From assembly GCF_026341035.1 (NCBI RefSeq), contig NZ_JAPEOQ010000001.1:4216001-4280000 (forward strand): DNA of 64,000 nt, in the 5' to 3' direction. Below are positions 8,716-17,194 of this stretch, one piece after another. Origin of the DNA: Streptomyces sp. NBC_01016 (GTDB lineage Bacteria > Actinomycetota > Actinomycetes > Streptomycetales > Streptomycetaceae). The first letter of the stretch is position 1. Each line of letters starts with the position of its first letter. The notes beneath the pieces were generated by a model, which was not told the origin of the DNA, did no database searches, and was given only the letters and a program-made list of their open reading frames with translations. Made by a program: the position numbers and the translations under genes.

Positions 8716-8732
8716 TCGCCCGCGCCGGGTGA
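8716..8732. promoter_or_regulatory. 17-bp inverted repeat, copy E
   Basis: TCGCCC-GCGCC-GGGTGA, 11 of 12 arm positions matching the consensus. It lies 70 bases upstream of the YihY/BrkB start codon, so the motif also marks this gene. Confidence 0.5.
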
Positions 8733-8813
8733 CACCTCGACTGCTGCGGCCGCCGCATGCCCGTATTCTTCCCGTTCGCTCCCACGTTTGCGTAAAGGTG
8801 ATCGAAACAAGCC

Positions 8814-8842
8814 TTGACCCATCAACTTCGAGCAAATAGCGT
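8814..8842 (+). promoter_or_regulatory. Predicted promoter of the sugar ABC operon
   Basis: TTGACC and TAGCGT are separated by 17 bases, a good match to housekeeping sigma promoters (TTGAC, TAnnnT). They lie about 40 bases before the GTG of the binding-protein gene, which leaves room for the AGGAAGG ribosome site at 8869-8876. Confidence 0.5.
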
Positions 8843-8881
8843 CCTTGCATTCCGGTCGACCCTTCACCAGGAAGGCTCCCT

Positions 8882-10180
8882 GTGCGCAGGCGCTCTCTCC
8901 TCGCCGCGGCCGCCACGACACTCGCGGCGGCGCCGCTGACGTCCGGCTGCGGCCCCTCCTCGTCGAACGCCTCGGACGCCGCCGGCGGCGACGCGCGGCG
9001 CGGCCATCTCACGTACGGCGTCTGGGACGTCTACCAACTGCCTGCCATGCAGCGCGCGGCCCGGGCCTTCGAGCGGGCGCGGCCGGGCGTGAGCGTCGAC
9101 GTCCAGCTGACCCCGAACGGGACGTACTGGACGAAGCTGCGCACCGCCTGCACCGGCGGCTCCGCGCCCGACGTGTTCTGGATGAACGGGCCCAACTTCG
9201 GCATGTACGCCGACGCCGGGCAGCTGCTCCCCCTGGACACCGAGGGCGGCGACGCCGTGCTGCGGACCCGCGACTTCCCGGCCGATCTGGTCTCCCTGTA
9301 CCGCTGGAAGGGCACCCAGTACGGCGCCCCGAAGGACTTCGACACCGTCGCCCTCTGGTACAACAAGGAACTCTTCGACCGCGCCAAGGTGCCGTACCCG
9401 GACGGCAGTTGGACCTGGCAGGACCTCATCGAGCACTCCCAGCGGCTCACCGACCGGGGGCGGGGGATCTACGGCGTGGGGGCGCCCGTCCGCGCGCAGG
9501 AGAACTACTACAACTCCATACCCCAGGCCGGCGGCCGGGTCATCTCCGACGACAAGCGGAGCTCCGGATACGCCGACGAGCGGACCCGCGAAGGCCTGCG
9601 GCTGTGGATCGACCTCATCCACCGCTACCGCTCCTCGCCCACCCTCCAGCAGATGGCCGACACCGACCCCACCCAGATGTTCCAGTCGGGCACGCTGGCC
9701 ATGACCTACGAGGCGTCCTACAACGCCGCGACCTTCTACCGCGACCGCGAGCTGCGGGCCAAGGTCGACGTCGCGCCGATGCCCAGGGGGAAGCACCGCG
9801 CCGGTGTGCTGCACGGCCTCGCCAACGTCGTGTACGCCCGCACACCGAACCCCGAACTCGCCCGCGACTTCGTCCGCTTCCTCGGCACCGAACGCATCTC
9901 CCTCCTCCAGGGCAAGTACGGCACCGCCATCCCCGCCCGCAACGGCACCGCGCAGCCGTGGGCCGCGGGCATGCCGCACTTCAACCTGAAGGCACACCTG
10001 GACGCGCTCGACTACGCGGTGCCCTTCCCCGGTTCCGCCAACAGTGCCGCCTGGCAGCACAAGGAACAGATGTGGCTCGCCAAGGCGTGGAGCGGCGTCG
10101 TGAGCCTCGACTCCGCCACCGACTCCCTCGCGGACGCCATGAACCAGCTGCTCGCGCAGGAGAGGAAGGGCAGGGCCTGA
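8882..10180 (+). CDS. Extracellular sugar-binding lipoprotein of an ABC importer
   Basis: A 432-residue solute-binding protein (family 1, carbohydrate type). It has an arginine-rich signal sequence and a lipobox ending LTSGC at residues 19-23, so it should be a lipid-anchored receptor at the outer membrane face. The mature part has typical family phrases: GGSAPDVFWMNGPNF, KDFDTVALWYNKELFDRA, FQSGTLAMTYEASYNA. The GTG start is preceded by AGGAAGG. It is followed with a 1-base overlap by two permease genes and then a dehydrogenase, giving a four-gene operon. There is no ATPase gene, so a shared MsiK-type ATPase encoded elsewhere is likely. The substrate is unknown. Confidence 0.9.
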   Translation: MRRRSLLAAAATTLAAAPLTSGCGPSSSNASDAAGGDARRGHLTYGVWDVYQLPAMQRAARAFERARPGVSVDVQLTPNGTYWTKLRTACTGGSAPDVFWMNGPNFGMYADAGQLLPLDTEGGDAVLRTRDFPADLVSLYRWKGTQYGAPKDFDTVALWYNKELFDRAKVPYPDGSWTWQDLIEHSQRLTDRGRGIYGVGAPVRAQENYYNSIPQAGGRVISDDKRSSGYADERTREGLRLWIDLIHRYRSSPTLQQMADTDPTQMFQSGTLAMTYEASYNAATFYRDRELRAKVDVAPMPRGKHRAGVLHGLANVVYARTPNPELARDFVRFLGTERISLLQGKYGTAIPARNGTAQPWAAGMPHFNLKAHLDALDYAVPFPGSANSAAWQHKEQMWLAKAWSGVVSLDSATDSLADAMNQLLAQERKGRA

Positions 10181-11169
10181 TGAGCGTCGACACGCAGCCG
10201 AAAGCGGCGGTTCCCGCGCAGCGAAGTCACCAACAGCCGCTGAATCAGCGGGAGTTGAAGCGCCGCGAGCGCCGCTTCCGGCACCGCGACAAGTGGTGGG
10301 GCTACGCCCTCATCGCCCCGGCCGGGCTCGGCCTCGCCGTCTTCTACCTGTGGCCCGTCGTGCAGACGATGTACTACAGCTTCACCGAATGGGGCGCCTT
10401 CGGCGGGACGACCTGGATCGGGGCCGCCAACTACCGCACCCTCGTGGGCGACCCGGAGTTCTGGCAGTCCCTCGGCAACACCGCCGTCTACACCGGACTC
10501 GTCCTCCTCGGCATCCCGCTCTCGATGCTGATCGCCGTACTGCTCAACCTGAAGGGGCTGCGCGGCACCGGCATCTACCGGACCCTCTACTTCCTGCCCG
10601 TCGTCACCATGCCCGCCGCGGTCGCCGTGGTCTGGCGCTGGCTCTACAACGGCGACGCCGGCATCCTCAACCACGCGCTGTCCACGATCGGCATCGACGG
10701 CACCCACTGGGTGTCCGACCCGCACACCATCCGCATCGCGGTCGCCGTCGTCGGTGTGTGGATGACCGTCGGGTACAACATGATCCTGCTGCTCGCCGGA
10801 CTGCAGAGCATCCCCGGCGACTACTACGAGGCCGCCGCCCTCGACGGCGCGGGCCGCGTACGGCAGTTCTTCTCGGTCACCATGCCGCTGCTGAGCCCCA
10901 CGCTGTTCTTCACCACCGTGCTCTCGGTGATCCAGTCGCTCCAGGTCTTCGACCTCGTCTACCTGATCATCGGCGCCAACACACAGAACTCGCTGCAGAA
11001 CCCCGCCTACGGCGAGGGGCAGACCGTCGTGATGCTCTTCTTCCAGAAGGCGTTCTTCGACAACCAGCGCGGCTACGGCGCGGCCATCGTGTGCGTGCTG
11101 TTCGTCCTCATCATGGCGCTGACCGCCGTCCAGTTCAGGCTGCAGAAGAAGTGGGTCCACTATGCGTAA
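10180..11169 (+). CDS. ABC sugar importer permease, MalF type
   Basis: A 329-residue inner-membrane permease with a charged N-terminus (about 35 residues) and six predicted membrane helices. The EAA-type loop that contacts the ATPase is clear: YYEAAALDGAGRVRQFFSVTMPLLSP. ATG overlaps the stop codon of the binding-protein gene (TGATG), implying translational coupling. Its own stop lies inside the start region of the second permease. Confidence 0.92.
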   Translation: MSVDTQPKAAVPAQRSHQQPLNQRELKRRERRFRHRDKWWGYALIAPAGLGLAVFYLWPVVQTMYYSFTEWGAFGGTTWIGAANYRTLVGDPEFWQSLGNTAVYTGLVLLGIPLSMLIAVLLNLKGLRGTGIYRTLYFLPVVTMPAAVAVVWRWLYNGDAGILNHALSTIGIDGTHWVSDPHTIRIAVAVVGVWMTVGYNMILLLAGLQSIPGDYYEAAALDGAGRVRQFFSVTMPLLSPTLFFTTVLSVIQSLQVFDLVYLIIGANTQNSLQNPAYGEGQTVVMLFFQKAFFDNQRGYGAAIVCVLFVLIMALTAVQFRLQKKWVHYA

Positions 11170-12010
11170 GTCCACTGTGCGTACGACGGGCATGCGCCAG
11201 GGGCGGATCTGGCCCGCCCACGTCCTGCTCGTACTCGGCGCCGTGATCACCGTGTTCCCGCTGCTCTGGGAACTGCTGACCTCCTTCAAGAGCTTCGGCG
11301 AGTCCGTGCGCGTGCCGCCGACGATCCTGCCCGCGCACTGGGACTTCTCGAACTACCAGAAGGTCTTCGACGGCGTCCCGTTCGCGCGGCAGTTCGTGAA
11401 CACCCTCGTCATGGCGCTGCTGCGGACCGCCGCCCAGCTGCTGCTGTGTTCAATGGCCGCGTACGCCTTCGCCCGCATCCGCTTCCCGGGGCGCGGGGCG
11501 ATCTTCCTCGGGTTCCTCGCCGTCCTGATGGTGCCGGGGCAGCTCTTCCTGCTGCCGCAGTACCAGATCATGCAGAACCTCGGCTGGCTCGACTCCATGC
11601 AGGCGCTCGTCGTCCCCGGCATGTTCTCCGCGTTCGGCACCTTCCTGCTGCGCCAGTTCTTCATGGGGCTCCCGGAGGAGGTGGAGGAGGCGGCCCGGCT
11701 CGACGGCGCCAACCCCTTCACCGTCTTCTGGCGCATCGCGCTGCCGCTGGCCCGTCCCGGCCTGCTCGCGCTCGGCATCCTGACGTTCCTGTGGTCCTGG
11801 AACGACCTGATGTGGCCGATGATCGTCAATACCGACCCGGCGAAGATGCCACTGTCGGCGGGCCTGGCCTCGCTCCAGGGCGCCCATCTCACCGAGTACC
11901 CGGTGCTGATGGCCGGGTCCCTGCTCGCCACGCTCCCGGTGATCGTGGTGTTCGTCGCGATGCAGCGCCAGTTCATCCAGGGCATCGCTTTCTCCGGCAT
12001 GAAGGGCTGA
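11162..12010 (+). CDS. ABC sugar importer permease, MalG type
   Basis: A 282-residue second permease subunit with six predicted helices and the EAA loop LPEEVEEAARLDGANPFTVFWRIALPLARPG. It ends in the GMKG-like tail typical of MalG-type subunits. The start overlaps the preceding gene by 8 bases; an in-frame ATG 10 codons later is an alternative. Together with the two upstream genes it forms a complete transport unit except for the ATPase. Confidence 0.92.
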   Translation: MRKSTVRTTGMRQGRIWPAHVLLVLGAVITVFPLLWELLTSFKSFGESVRVPPTILPAHWDFSNYQKVFDGVPFARQFVNTLVMALLRTAAQLLLCSMAAYAFARIRFPGRGAIFLGFLAVLMVPGQLFLLPQYQIMQNLGWLDSMQALVVPGMFSAFGTFLLRQFFMGLPEEVEEAARLDGANPFTVFWRIALPLARPGLLALGILTFLWSWNDLMWPMIVNTDPAKMPLSAGLASLQGAHLTEYPVLMAGSLLATLPVIVVFVAMQRQFIQGIAFSGMKG

Positions 12011-12017
12011 ACCACGC

Positions 12018-13250
12018 ATGACCACCGACACGACCACCGACCTCCGTACGGAAGAACCGCAGCACACCCGTGATCTCCGCATCGGTGTCATCGGGCTCGG
12101 CCTGCGCGCCACCGTCGCCCGCGAGGCACACCACCCCGGCGAGGGCTCCGCCGTGGTGGCCGCCGCCGACATCTCGCCCGGCATGTTCGACCGGGCCCGC
12201 GAGTGGTTCGGCGACGACGTGCACACCTATGAGGGCCACCGGGCCATGCTGGACGCCGAGGACCTGGACGCCGTCTTCGTCATCACGCCCGACCACACCC
12301 ACGAGGACCTCGCCGTCGAACTCCTCGAAGCCGGGGTCGCCGTCTTCGTCGAGAAGCCCCTCGCCATCACCACCGAGGGCTGCGACCGCGTCCTCGAAGC
12401 CGCGCGGACCAGCGGCGCCCGGCTGTACGTGGGCCACAACATGCGGCACATGCCGGTGGTCCGCGTCATGCGCGACCTCATCAAGCGCGGCGAGATCGGC
12501 GAGGTCAAGGCCGTGTGGTGCCGCCACTTCGTCGGGCACGGCGGCGACTTCTACTTCAAGGACTGGCACGCCGACCGCCGCAACACCACAGGACTGCTCC
12601 TCCAGAAGGGCGCCCACGACCTCGACGTCATCCACTGGCTGGCCGGCGCCTACACGGAGCGGGTCAGCGCGCTCGGCGGGCTCACCGTCTACGGGGACAT
12701 CGCCGACCGCTCGGGGCAGGCGCCCGGCGCCACCATGCCCGACTGGTACGACCCCGAGAACAACTGGCCCCCGAAGTCCCTCACCGGGCTCAACCCCGTC
12801 GTGGACGTCGAGGACCTCTCCATGATGGTGATGCGCCTCGAAGGCGGCATCCACGCCAGCTACCAGCAGTGCCACTACACGCCCGACTACTGGCGCAACT
12901 ACACGGTCATCGGCACCGAGGGCCGCCTGGAGAACTTCGGCGACCACGGGGAGAGCGCCGAGGTCCGCGTCTGGAAGCGGCGCAGCGGCTACCGCGCCGA
13001 CGCCGACCTCGTCGTCCCGATGCCCTCGCCCGGCGAGGGCGGGCACGGCGGCTCCGACCCGCTGCTCGTCGCCGAGTTCCTGCGCTTCGTGCGCGAGGGC
13101 GGCGCCACCGACACCAGCCCCGTGGCGGCCCGCGAGGCGGTGGCCGCGGGCGTCGCCGCCACGGAGTCGCTGCGGGCCGACGGGCAGCCGGTGACGGTGG
13201 CCCGGGTCGCGCCCGAACTCGCCGACTGGTTCACCAACGGCCAGAGCTGA
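12018..13250 (+). CDS. Gfo/Idh/MocA family NAD(P)-dependent oxidoreductase
   Basis: A 410-residue protein with a Rossmann nucleotide-binding motif close to the N-terminus (IGVIGLGLRATVAREAH, about residues 22-38) and the family's EKP motif (VFVEKPLAIT), whose lysine contacts substrate and cofactor. The C-terminal half is the Gfo/Idh/MocA alpha/beta domain, with a YVGHNMRHMP segment and a HDLDVIHWLAG helix carrying probable catalytic histidines. It lies 7 bases after the permease gene, so it probably oxidises the imported sugar or a derivative in the cytoplasm. The precise substrate cannot be told. Confidence 0.9.
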   Translation: MTTDTTTDLRTEEPQHTRDLRIGVIGLGLRATVAREAHHPGEGSAVVAAADISPGMFDRAREWFGDDVHTYEGHRAMLDAEDLDAVFVITPDHTHEDLAVELLEAGVAVFVEKPLAITTEGCDRVLEAARTSGARLYVGHNMRHMPVVRVMRDLIKRGEIGEVKAVWCRHFVGHGGDFYFKDWHADRRNTTGLLLQKGAHDLDVIHWLAGAYTERVSALGGLTVYGDIADRSGQAPGATMPDWYDPENNWPPKSLTGLNPVVDVEDLSMMVMRLEGGIHASYQQCHYTPDYWRNYTVIGTEGRLENFGDHGESAEVRVWKRRSGYRADADLVVPMPSPGEGGHGGSDPLLVAEFLRFVREGGATDTSPVAAREAVAAGVAATESLRADGQPVTVARVAPELADWFTNGQS

Positions 13251-13265
13251 GGGACTTGGACAGCC

Positions 13266-15629
13266 TCACCCGGTCCACGACCAGTTCGCGACCTCGGGAA
13301 GGTCCGTGCCGTGCTCGCGGATCCACGCGCGGTGCCGCGTGCGGGCGTCGGCCATCGTCTGGCGCACCGCCGTGGCCCGCACGGCGAGCCCCGGCACCCG
13401 GTCGATGACGTCCATGACCAGCCGGTACCGGTCGAGATCGTTGCGCACGACCATGTCGAACGGCGTGGTCGTGGTGCCCGACTCCTTGTAGCCGCGTACG
13501 TGCAGCTGGGCATGGCCGGTGCGGCGGTACGCGAGGCGGTGGATCAGCCACGGGTAGCCGTGGTAAGCGAAGATCACCGGTTTGTCGGCCGTGAACAGCG
13601 CGTCGTACTCGAAGTCCGGCATCCCGTGCGGGTGTTCGCCCTGGGGCAGCAGCCGCGTCATGTCGACGACGTTCACGACACGTACGGCCAGCTCGGGCAG
13701 ATGGGTGCGCAACAGGCCCGCCGCGGCGAGGACTTCCTGCGTCGGCACGTCGCCCGCGCACGCCAGGACGACGTCCGGCTCGCGGCTGCCGTCCTCGGTA
13801 CCCGCCCAGTCCCACACCCCGGCGCCGCGCGCGCAGTGGGCACGGGCCGCGTCCAGGGACAGCCAGTCGAAGCACGGCTGCTTCCCGGCCACCACGACAT
13901 TGACGTAGTCCCGGCTGTGCAGCACGTGCTCCGCCACGGACAGCAGCGTGTTGGCGTCCGGCGGCAGATAGACCCGTACGACGTCGGGGCTCTTGTTGAG
14001 GACGTGATCGACGAAGCCGGGGTCCTGGTGCGAGAAACCGTTGTGGTCCTGGCGCCAGACGTGCGAGGTCAGCAGGTAGTTGAGGGAGGGCAGCGGGGCC
14101 CGCCACGACAGTTCCCGCGAGGTCTTCAGCCACTTGATGTGCTGGTTGACCATCGAGTCGACGATGTGCACGAACGCCTCGTAGCAGGAGAACAGGCCGT
14201 GCCTGCCGGTGAGGTTGTAGCCCTCCAGCCAGCCCTGGCAGAGGTGCTCGGAGAGGACCTCCATCACGCGGCCGTCGCGCGCCAGGTCCTCGTCGGTGGC
14301 GAGCGTGCCCGCCTGCCAGGCCTTACCGGTGGCCTCGTAGACGGCCTGGAGGCGGTTGGACGCCGTCTCGTCGGGGCCGACGATGCGGAAGTCGCGGCGG
14401 TCCGCGGTGTCCCGCATGACCTGGGCCAGCAGATCGCCGAGCACCCGGGTGGGCTCATGGAGCGTGGTGCCCGGCTTGTCGACGGGCACGGCGAAGCGCT
14501 CCAGTGGGGCGATCGGCAGCTTGCGGGTCAGCAGCCCGCCGTTGGCGTGCGGCGTGGCACCGAGGCGCCGGGTGCCCTCGGGCACGTACGAGAGGACCTG
14601 CTCGGTGGGGCGGCCCTCGGCATCGAAGAGTTCCTCGGGGCGGTAGGAGCGCAGCCACGCCTCCAACTGCCGCAGGTGGTCCGGGTTCTCGCGGACGCCG
14701 GGCAGCGGTACCTGGTGGGAGCGCCACGTGCCCTCGACGGGTTCGTCGTCCACGGTCGCCGGGCCCGTCCAGCCCTTCGGCGTACGCAGCACGATCATCG
14801 GCCAGCGCGGGCGGTCCTTCGTGTTCCCCGCGCGGGCCTCGCGCTGGATGCGGGCGATGCGGTCGAGGGCCTGGTCCATGGTGCGGGCCAGGTCGCGGTG
14901 GACCCGCAGCGGGTCGTCGCCCGTCACGTGCAGGGGCTCGTGCCCGTATCCGCGCAGCAGCTCGTCGAGCTCCGCGTCGGGGATGCGGGCGAGCACGGTC
15001 GGGTTGGCGATCTTGTAGCCGTTGAGGTGCAGGATCGGCAGCACGGCCCCGTCGTGCACCGGGTCGAGGAACTTGTTCGCGTGCCAGGAGGTCGCGAGCG
15101 GCCCGGTCTCGGCCTCGCCGTCGCCGATCACGCACGTGACGAGCAGTTCCGGGTTGTCGAGGGCGGCGCCGTAGGCGTGCGCGAGGGAGTAGCCGAGCTC
15201 ACCGCCCTCGTGGATCGAGCCGGGCGTCTCGGGCGCGACATGGCTGGGCACCCCGCCGGGGAAGGAGAACTGCTTGAACAGCCGCCCCATGCCGGCGGCG
15301 TCCCGCGAGACGTCCGGATAGACCTGCGAGTACGTGCCCTCCAACCAGGAGTTCGCGAGCACGGCGGGACCGCCGTGGCCGGGGCCCCAGACGCACAGGG
15401 CGTCGATGCCGCGCTCCTTGATGACACGGTTGAGGTGGGTGTGCACGAGGTTGAGGCCCGGGGACGTGCCCCAGTGGCCGAGAAGGCGCGGCTTGATGTG
15501 CTCGGGGACAAGCGGCTCGGTGAGCAGCGGGTTGTCGAGGAGGTAGATCTGGCCCGCCGCGAGATAGTTGGCGGCCCGCCAGTGCGCGTCGAGCGCGGCG
15601 GCCTGGTGCTTGGACAGATCCTTCGCCAT
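13266..15629 (-). CDS. xfp: Xylulose-5-phosphate/fructose-6-phosphate phosphoketolase
   Basis: A 787-residue thiamine-diphosphate enzyme at the usual family length. It splits xylulose 5-phosphate (and/or fructose 6-phosphate) with phosphate to acetyl phosphate and an aldose phosphate. Signature elements are clear: LLGHWGTSPGLNLVHTHLN near the N-terminus, EGGELGYSLAHAYGAA, the cofactor motif CVIGDGEAETGPLATSW, and a C-terminal half with RQDHNGFSHQDPGF. The ATG at 15629 follows a GGAG site; the upstream in-frame opening was rejected. No acetate kinase or phosphotransacetylase gene lies in the window. It is convergent with the dehydrogenase gene. Confidence 0.95.
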   Translation of the reverse strand: MAKDLSKHQAAALDAHWRAANYLAAGQIYLLDNPLLTEPLVPEHIKPRLLGHWGTSPGLNLVHTHLNRVIKERGIDALCVWGPGHGGPAVLANSWLEGTYSQVYPDVSRDAAGMGRLFKQFSFPGGVPSHVAPETPGSIHEGGELGYSLAHAYGAALDNPELLVTCVIGDGEAETGPLATSWHANKFLDPVHDGAVLPILHLNGYKIANPTVLARIPDAELDELLRGYGHEPLHVTGDDPLRVHRDLARTMDQALDRIARIQREARAGNTKDRPRWPMIVLRTPKGWTGPATVDDEPVEGTWRSHQVPLPGVRENPDHLRQLEAWLRSYRPEELFDAEGRPTEQVLSYVPEGTRRLGATPHANGGLLTRKLPIAPLERFAVPVDKPGTTLHEPTRVLGDLLAQVMRDTADRRDFRIVGPDETASNRLQAVYEATGKAWQAGTLATDEDLARDGRVMEVLSEHLCQGWLEGYNLTGRHGLFSCYEAFVHIVDSMVNQHIKWLKTSRELSWRAPLPSLNYLLTSHVWRQDHNGFSHQDPGFVDHVLNKSPDVVRVYLPPDANTLLSVAEHVLHSRDYVNVVVAGKQPCFDWLSLDAARAHCARGAGVWDWAGTEDGSREPDVVLACAGDVPTQEVLAAAGLLRTHLPELAVRVVNVVDMTRLLPQGEHPHGMPDFEYDALFTADKPVIFAYHGYPWLIHRLAYRRTGHAQLHVRGYKESGTTTTPFDMVVRNDLDRYRLVMDVIDRVPGLAVRATAVRQTMADARTRHRAWIREHGTDLPEVANWSWTG

Positions 15630-15734
15630 GTCAGCTCCATCGGTAGCGGCAGAGACGTACTCGGCGCCGCCAGTCTGCCGCCCTCCCGGCCGCGCACGAA
15701 GAGCCCTTGTGGCCATCGTGCCGGGCCGACGAGC

Positions 15735-15762
15735 CGACCCGCCCCAGGGAAGGGGCGAGTCG
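15735..15762 (-). terminator. Hairpin downstream of the pectate lyase gene
   Basis: An 11-bp stem with one mismatch (arms CGACCCGCCCC and GGGGCGAGTCG, 6-base loop) starts 12 bases after the lyase stop codon. It probably ends that transcript before the phosphoketolase gene. There is no T tract, as is usual in this genus. Confidence 0.45.
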
Positions 15763-15773
15763 GGTGACGCCGG

Positions 15774-16976
15774 CTACAGGGAGACCTGCTTGCCGCCGAG
15801 GGTCACGACGAGCTTGCCGTCCGCCGCGTACGACCAGGCGAGCGCGCCGCTGTAGGAGGCGCAGCGCGAACCGTTGGTGCCGGTCCAGAACTGGTTCGTG
15901 GAGTCCGCGCTGCCGACGGTCTTGTCGTTCGACCCGTCGACCGAGAACCGGCACGAGGTGTTGCTCCGGAACACCGAAGTACCCTTGTCCCAGGAGAAGT
16001 TGCGCTCCGGGTTGTCGATGCTGAGGTTGTTCGACACCGCCATGGAGCCCGGGTTGCTGTTGTACGTGAACCCGTGCTTGCCGTTCTTGTACGCGATGCT
16101 GCGGCGCACGATGTGGTTGACGCCGATGTCCTCGCCGCCGAGCTTGTACCCGTTGCGGTCGCCGTTCGAGTTCACGGTGCCGTCGCTCAGGGTGCCGTTG
16201 TTGTACGAGAGGGAGTCCTCGATGGTCACCGGGCCGATGGGGCCCGTGTCGGACTTGGTGTAGAGGTCCCAGCCGTCGTCGATGTTGTTGTGCGAGACGG
16301 CGTAGCGGAACACGTTGCCCGTGCCGGTGGTCAGCTTCGCGGCGAAGCCGTCGGCGTCCTCACCGTCGGAGTCCGCGTTGTCGTGCGACTCCGCGCTCAC
16401 GATCAGGTTGTTGGCCGGCCACTGCGACTCGGGCGTGGTGGAGGTCGTGCGCCCCAACTGCAGCCCCGTGTCCCGGTTGAAGCGGGTCACCGTGCGCTCG
16501 ATGACGTTGTTGCTGCCGCCGACGAAGATGCCGTTGTCCCCGGCGCGCTCCACGGTGATCCCGTTGAGGTGCCAGTACGAGGCGTTGAGGGCGAGCCCGC
16601 GGTTGGTCGAACTCTCGCTCTGCGCCTTGAAGTTGAGCACCGGCTTCTCGCCCGGGTAGGCGGCGAGCGTGGTGCGGGCGGCGGAGGTGCCGTTCTTGGC
16701 CACGGGAATGGTGACCGTCGAGGAGTACGCGTACGTACCGCCGCGCACGTAGATGGTGCCGCCCGCGGTGACGCGGCTGATCGCCGAAGTCAGCGTGGTC
16801 GGCGCGGACTCGGTGCCGGCCGCACTGTCGGTGCCCGTCGGCGACACGTACAGGGCGTCGCTCGCCTGCGGGGTGGTCGCGGCCTGGGTCGCGTTGCCGG
16901 ACAGGGCGACGAGGGCGCCGGCCAGGAGGCCGGCGGAGGTGAGGGTGACGAGGGGTCTCGCGGCTCGTAAGTTCAT
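15774..16976 (-). CDS. Secreted pectate lyase, polysaccharide lyase family 9 type
   Basis: A 400-residue secreted protein. A signal peptide (about 33 residues, LVTLTSAGLLAGALVALSGNATQAA) is followed by a right-handed beta-helix. The family 9 core is evident: DADGFAAKLTTGTGNVFRYAVSHNNIDDGWDLY, with calcium-ligand aspartates, then DSLSYNNGTL and NGYKLGGEDI. This lyase type cleaves polygalacturonate by beta-elimination. The ATG at 16976 follows GGAG; a longer in-frame opening to 17114 was rejected. It is one of few secreted plant-polysaccharide enzymes here and has its own promoter and upstream inverted repeat. Confidence 0.88.
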   Translation of the reverse strand: MNLRAARPLVTLTSAGLLAGALVALSGNATQAATTPQASDALYVSPTGTDSAAGTESAPTTLTSAISRVTAGGTIYVRGGTYAYSSTVTIPVAKNGTSAARTTLAAYPGEKPVLNFKAQSESSTNRGLALNASYWHLNGITVERAGDNGIFVGGSNNVIERTVTRFNRDTGLQLGRTTSTTPESQWPANNLIVSAESHDNADSDGEDADGFAAKLTTGTGNVFRYAVSHNNIDDGWDLYTKSDTGPIGPVTIEDSLSYNNGTLSDGTVNSNGDRNGYKLGGEDIGVNHIVRRSIAYKNGKHGFTYNSNPGSMAVSNNLSIDNPERNFSWDKGTSVFRSNTSCRFSVDGSNDKTVGSADSTNQFWTGTNGSRCASYSGALAWSYAADGKLVVTLGGKQVSL

Positions 16977-17084
16977 CGTTCGTCTCCAGGTGCGTGAATT
17001 GGCTGGTTCGAATCCGTGAACGTGACCGCCCTGAGGCGCCATAATCGCGGCGGGGGAAAGCCCTTTCTGCGGGCGGTCGACGTG

Positions 17085-17114
17085 ACGGTAGAACTGTCGT
17101 CGTGTCCGCGTCAA
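17085..17114 (-). promoter_or_regulatory. Predicted promoter of the pectate lyase gene
   Basis: On the minus strand TTGACG and TACCGT are separated by 18 bases, about 110 bases before the start codon. Both hexamers match the housekeeping consensus well. Confidence 0.5.
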
Positions 17115-17127
17115 CGGCTATGTATGT

Positions 17128-17154
17128 GATCGTTGTTCGTGAATATGAACGATC
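17128..17154. promoter_or_regulatory. Inverted repeat upstream of the lyase promoter
   Basis: GATCGTT and AACGATC are 7-bp perfect arms separated by 13 bases, just upstream of the -35 hexamer. The place suits an activator or repressor of the lyase. The AraC-type regulator next door is one candidate. Confidence 0.45.
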
Positions 17155-17194
17155 AAGGTGTGGGAAGGCCGCCCACCCCCGGTCGCGGCAGGTC

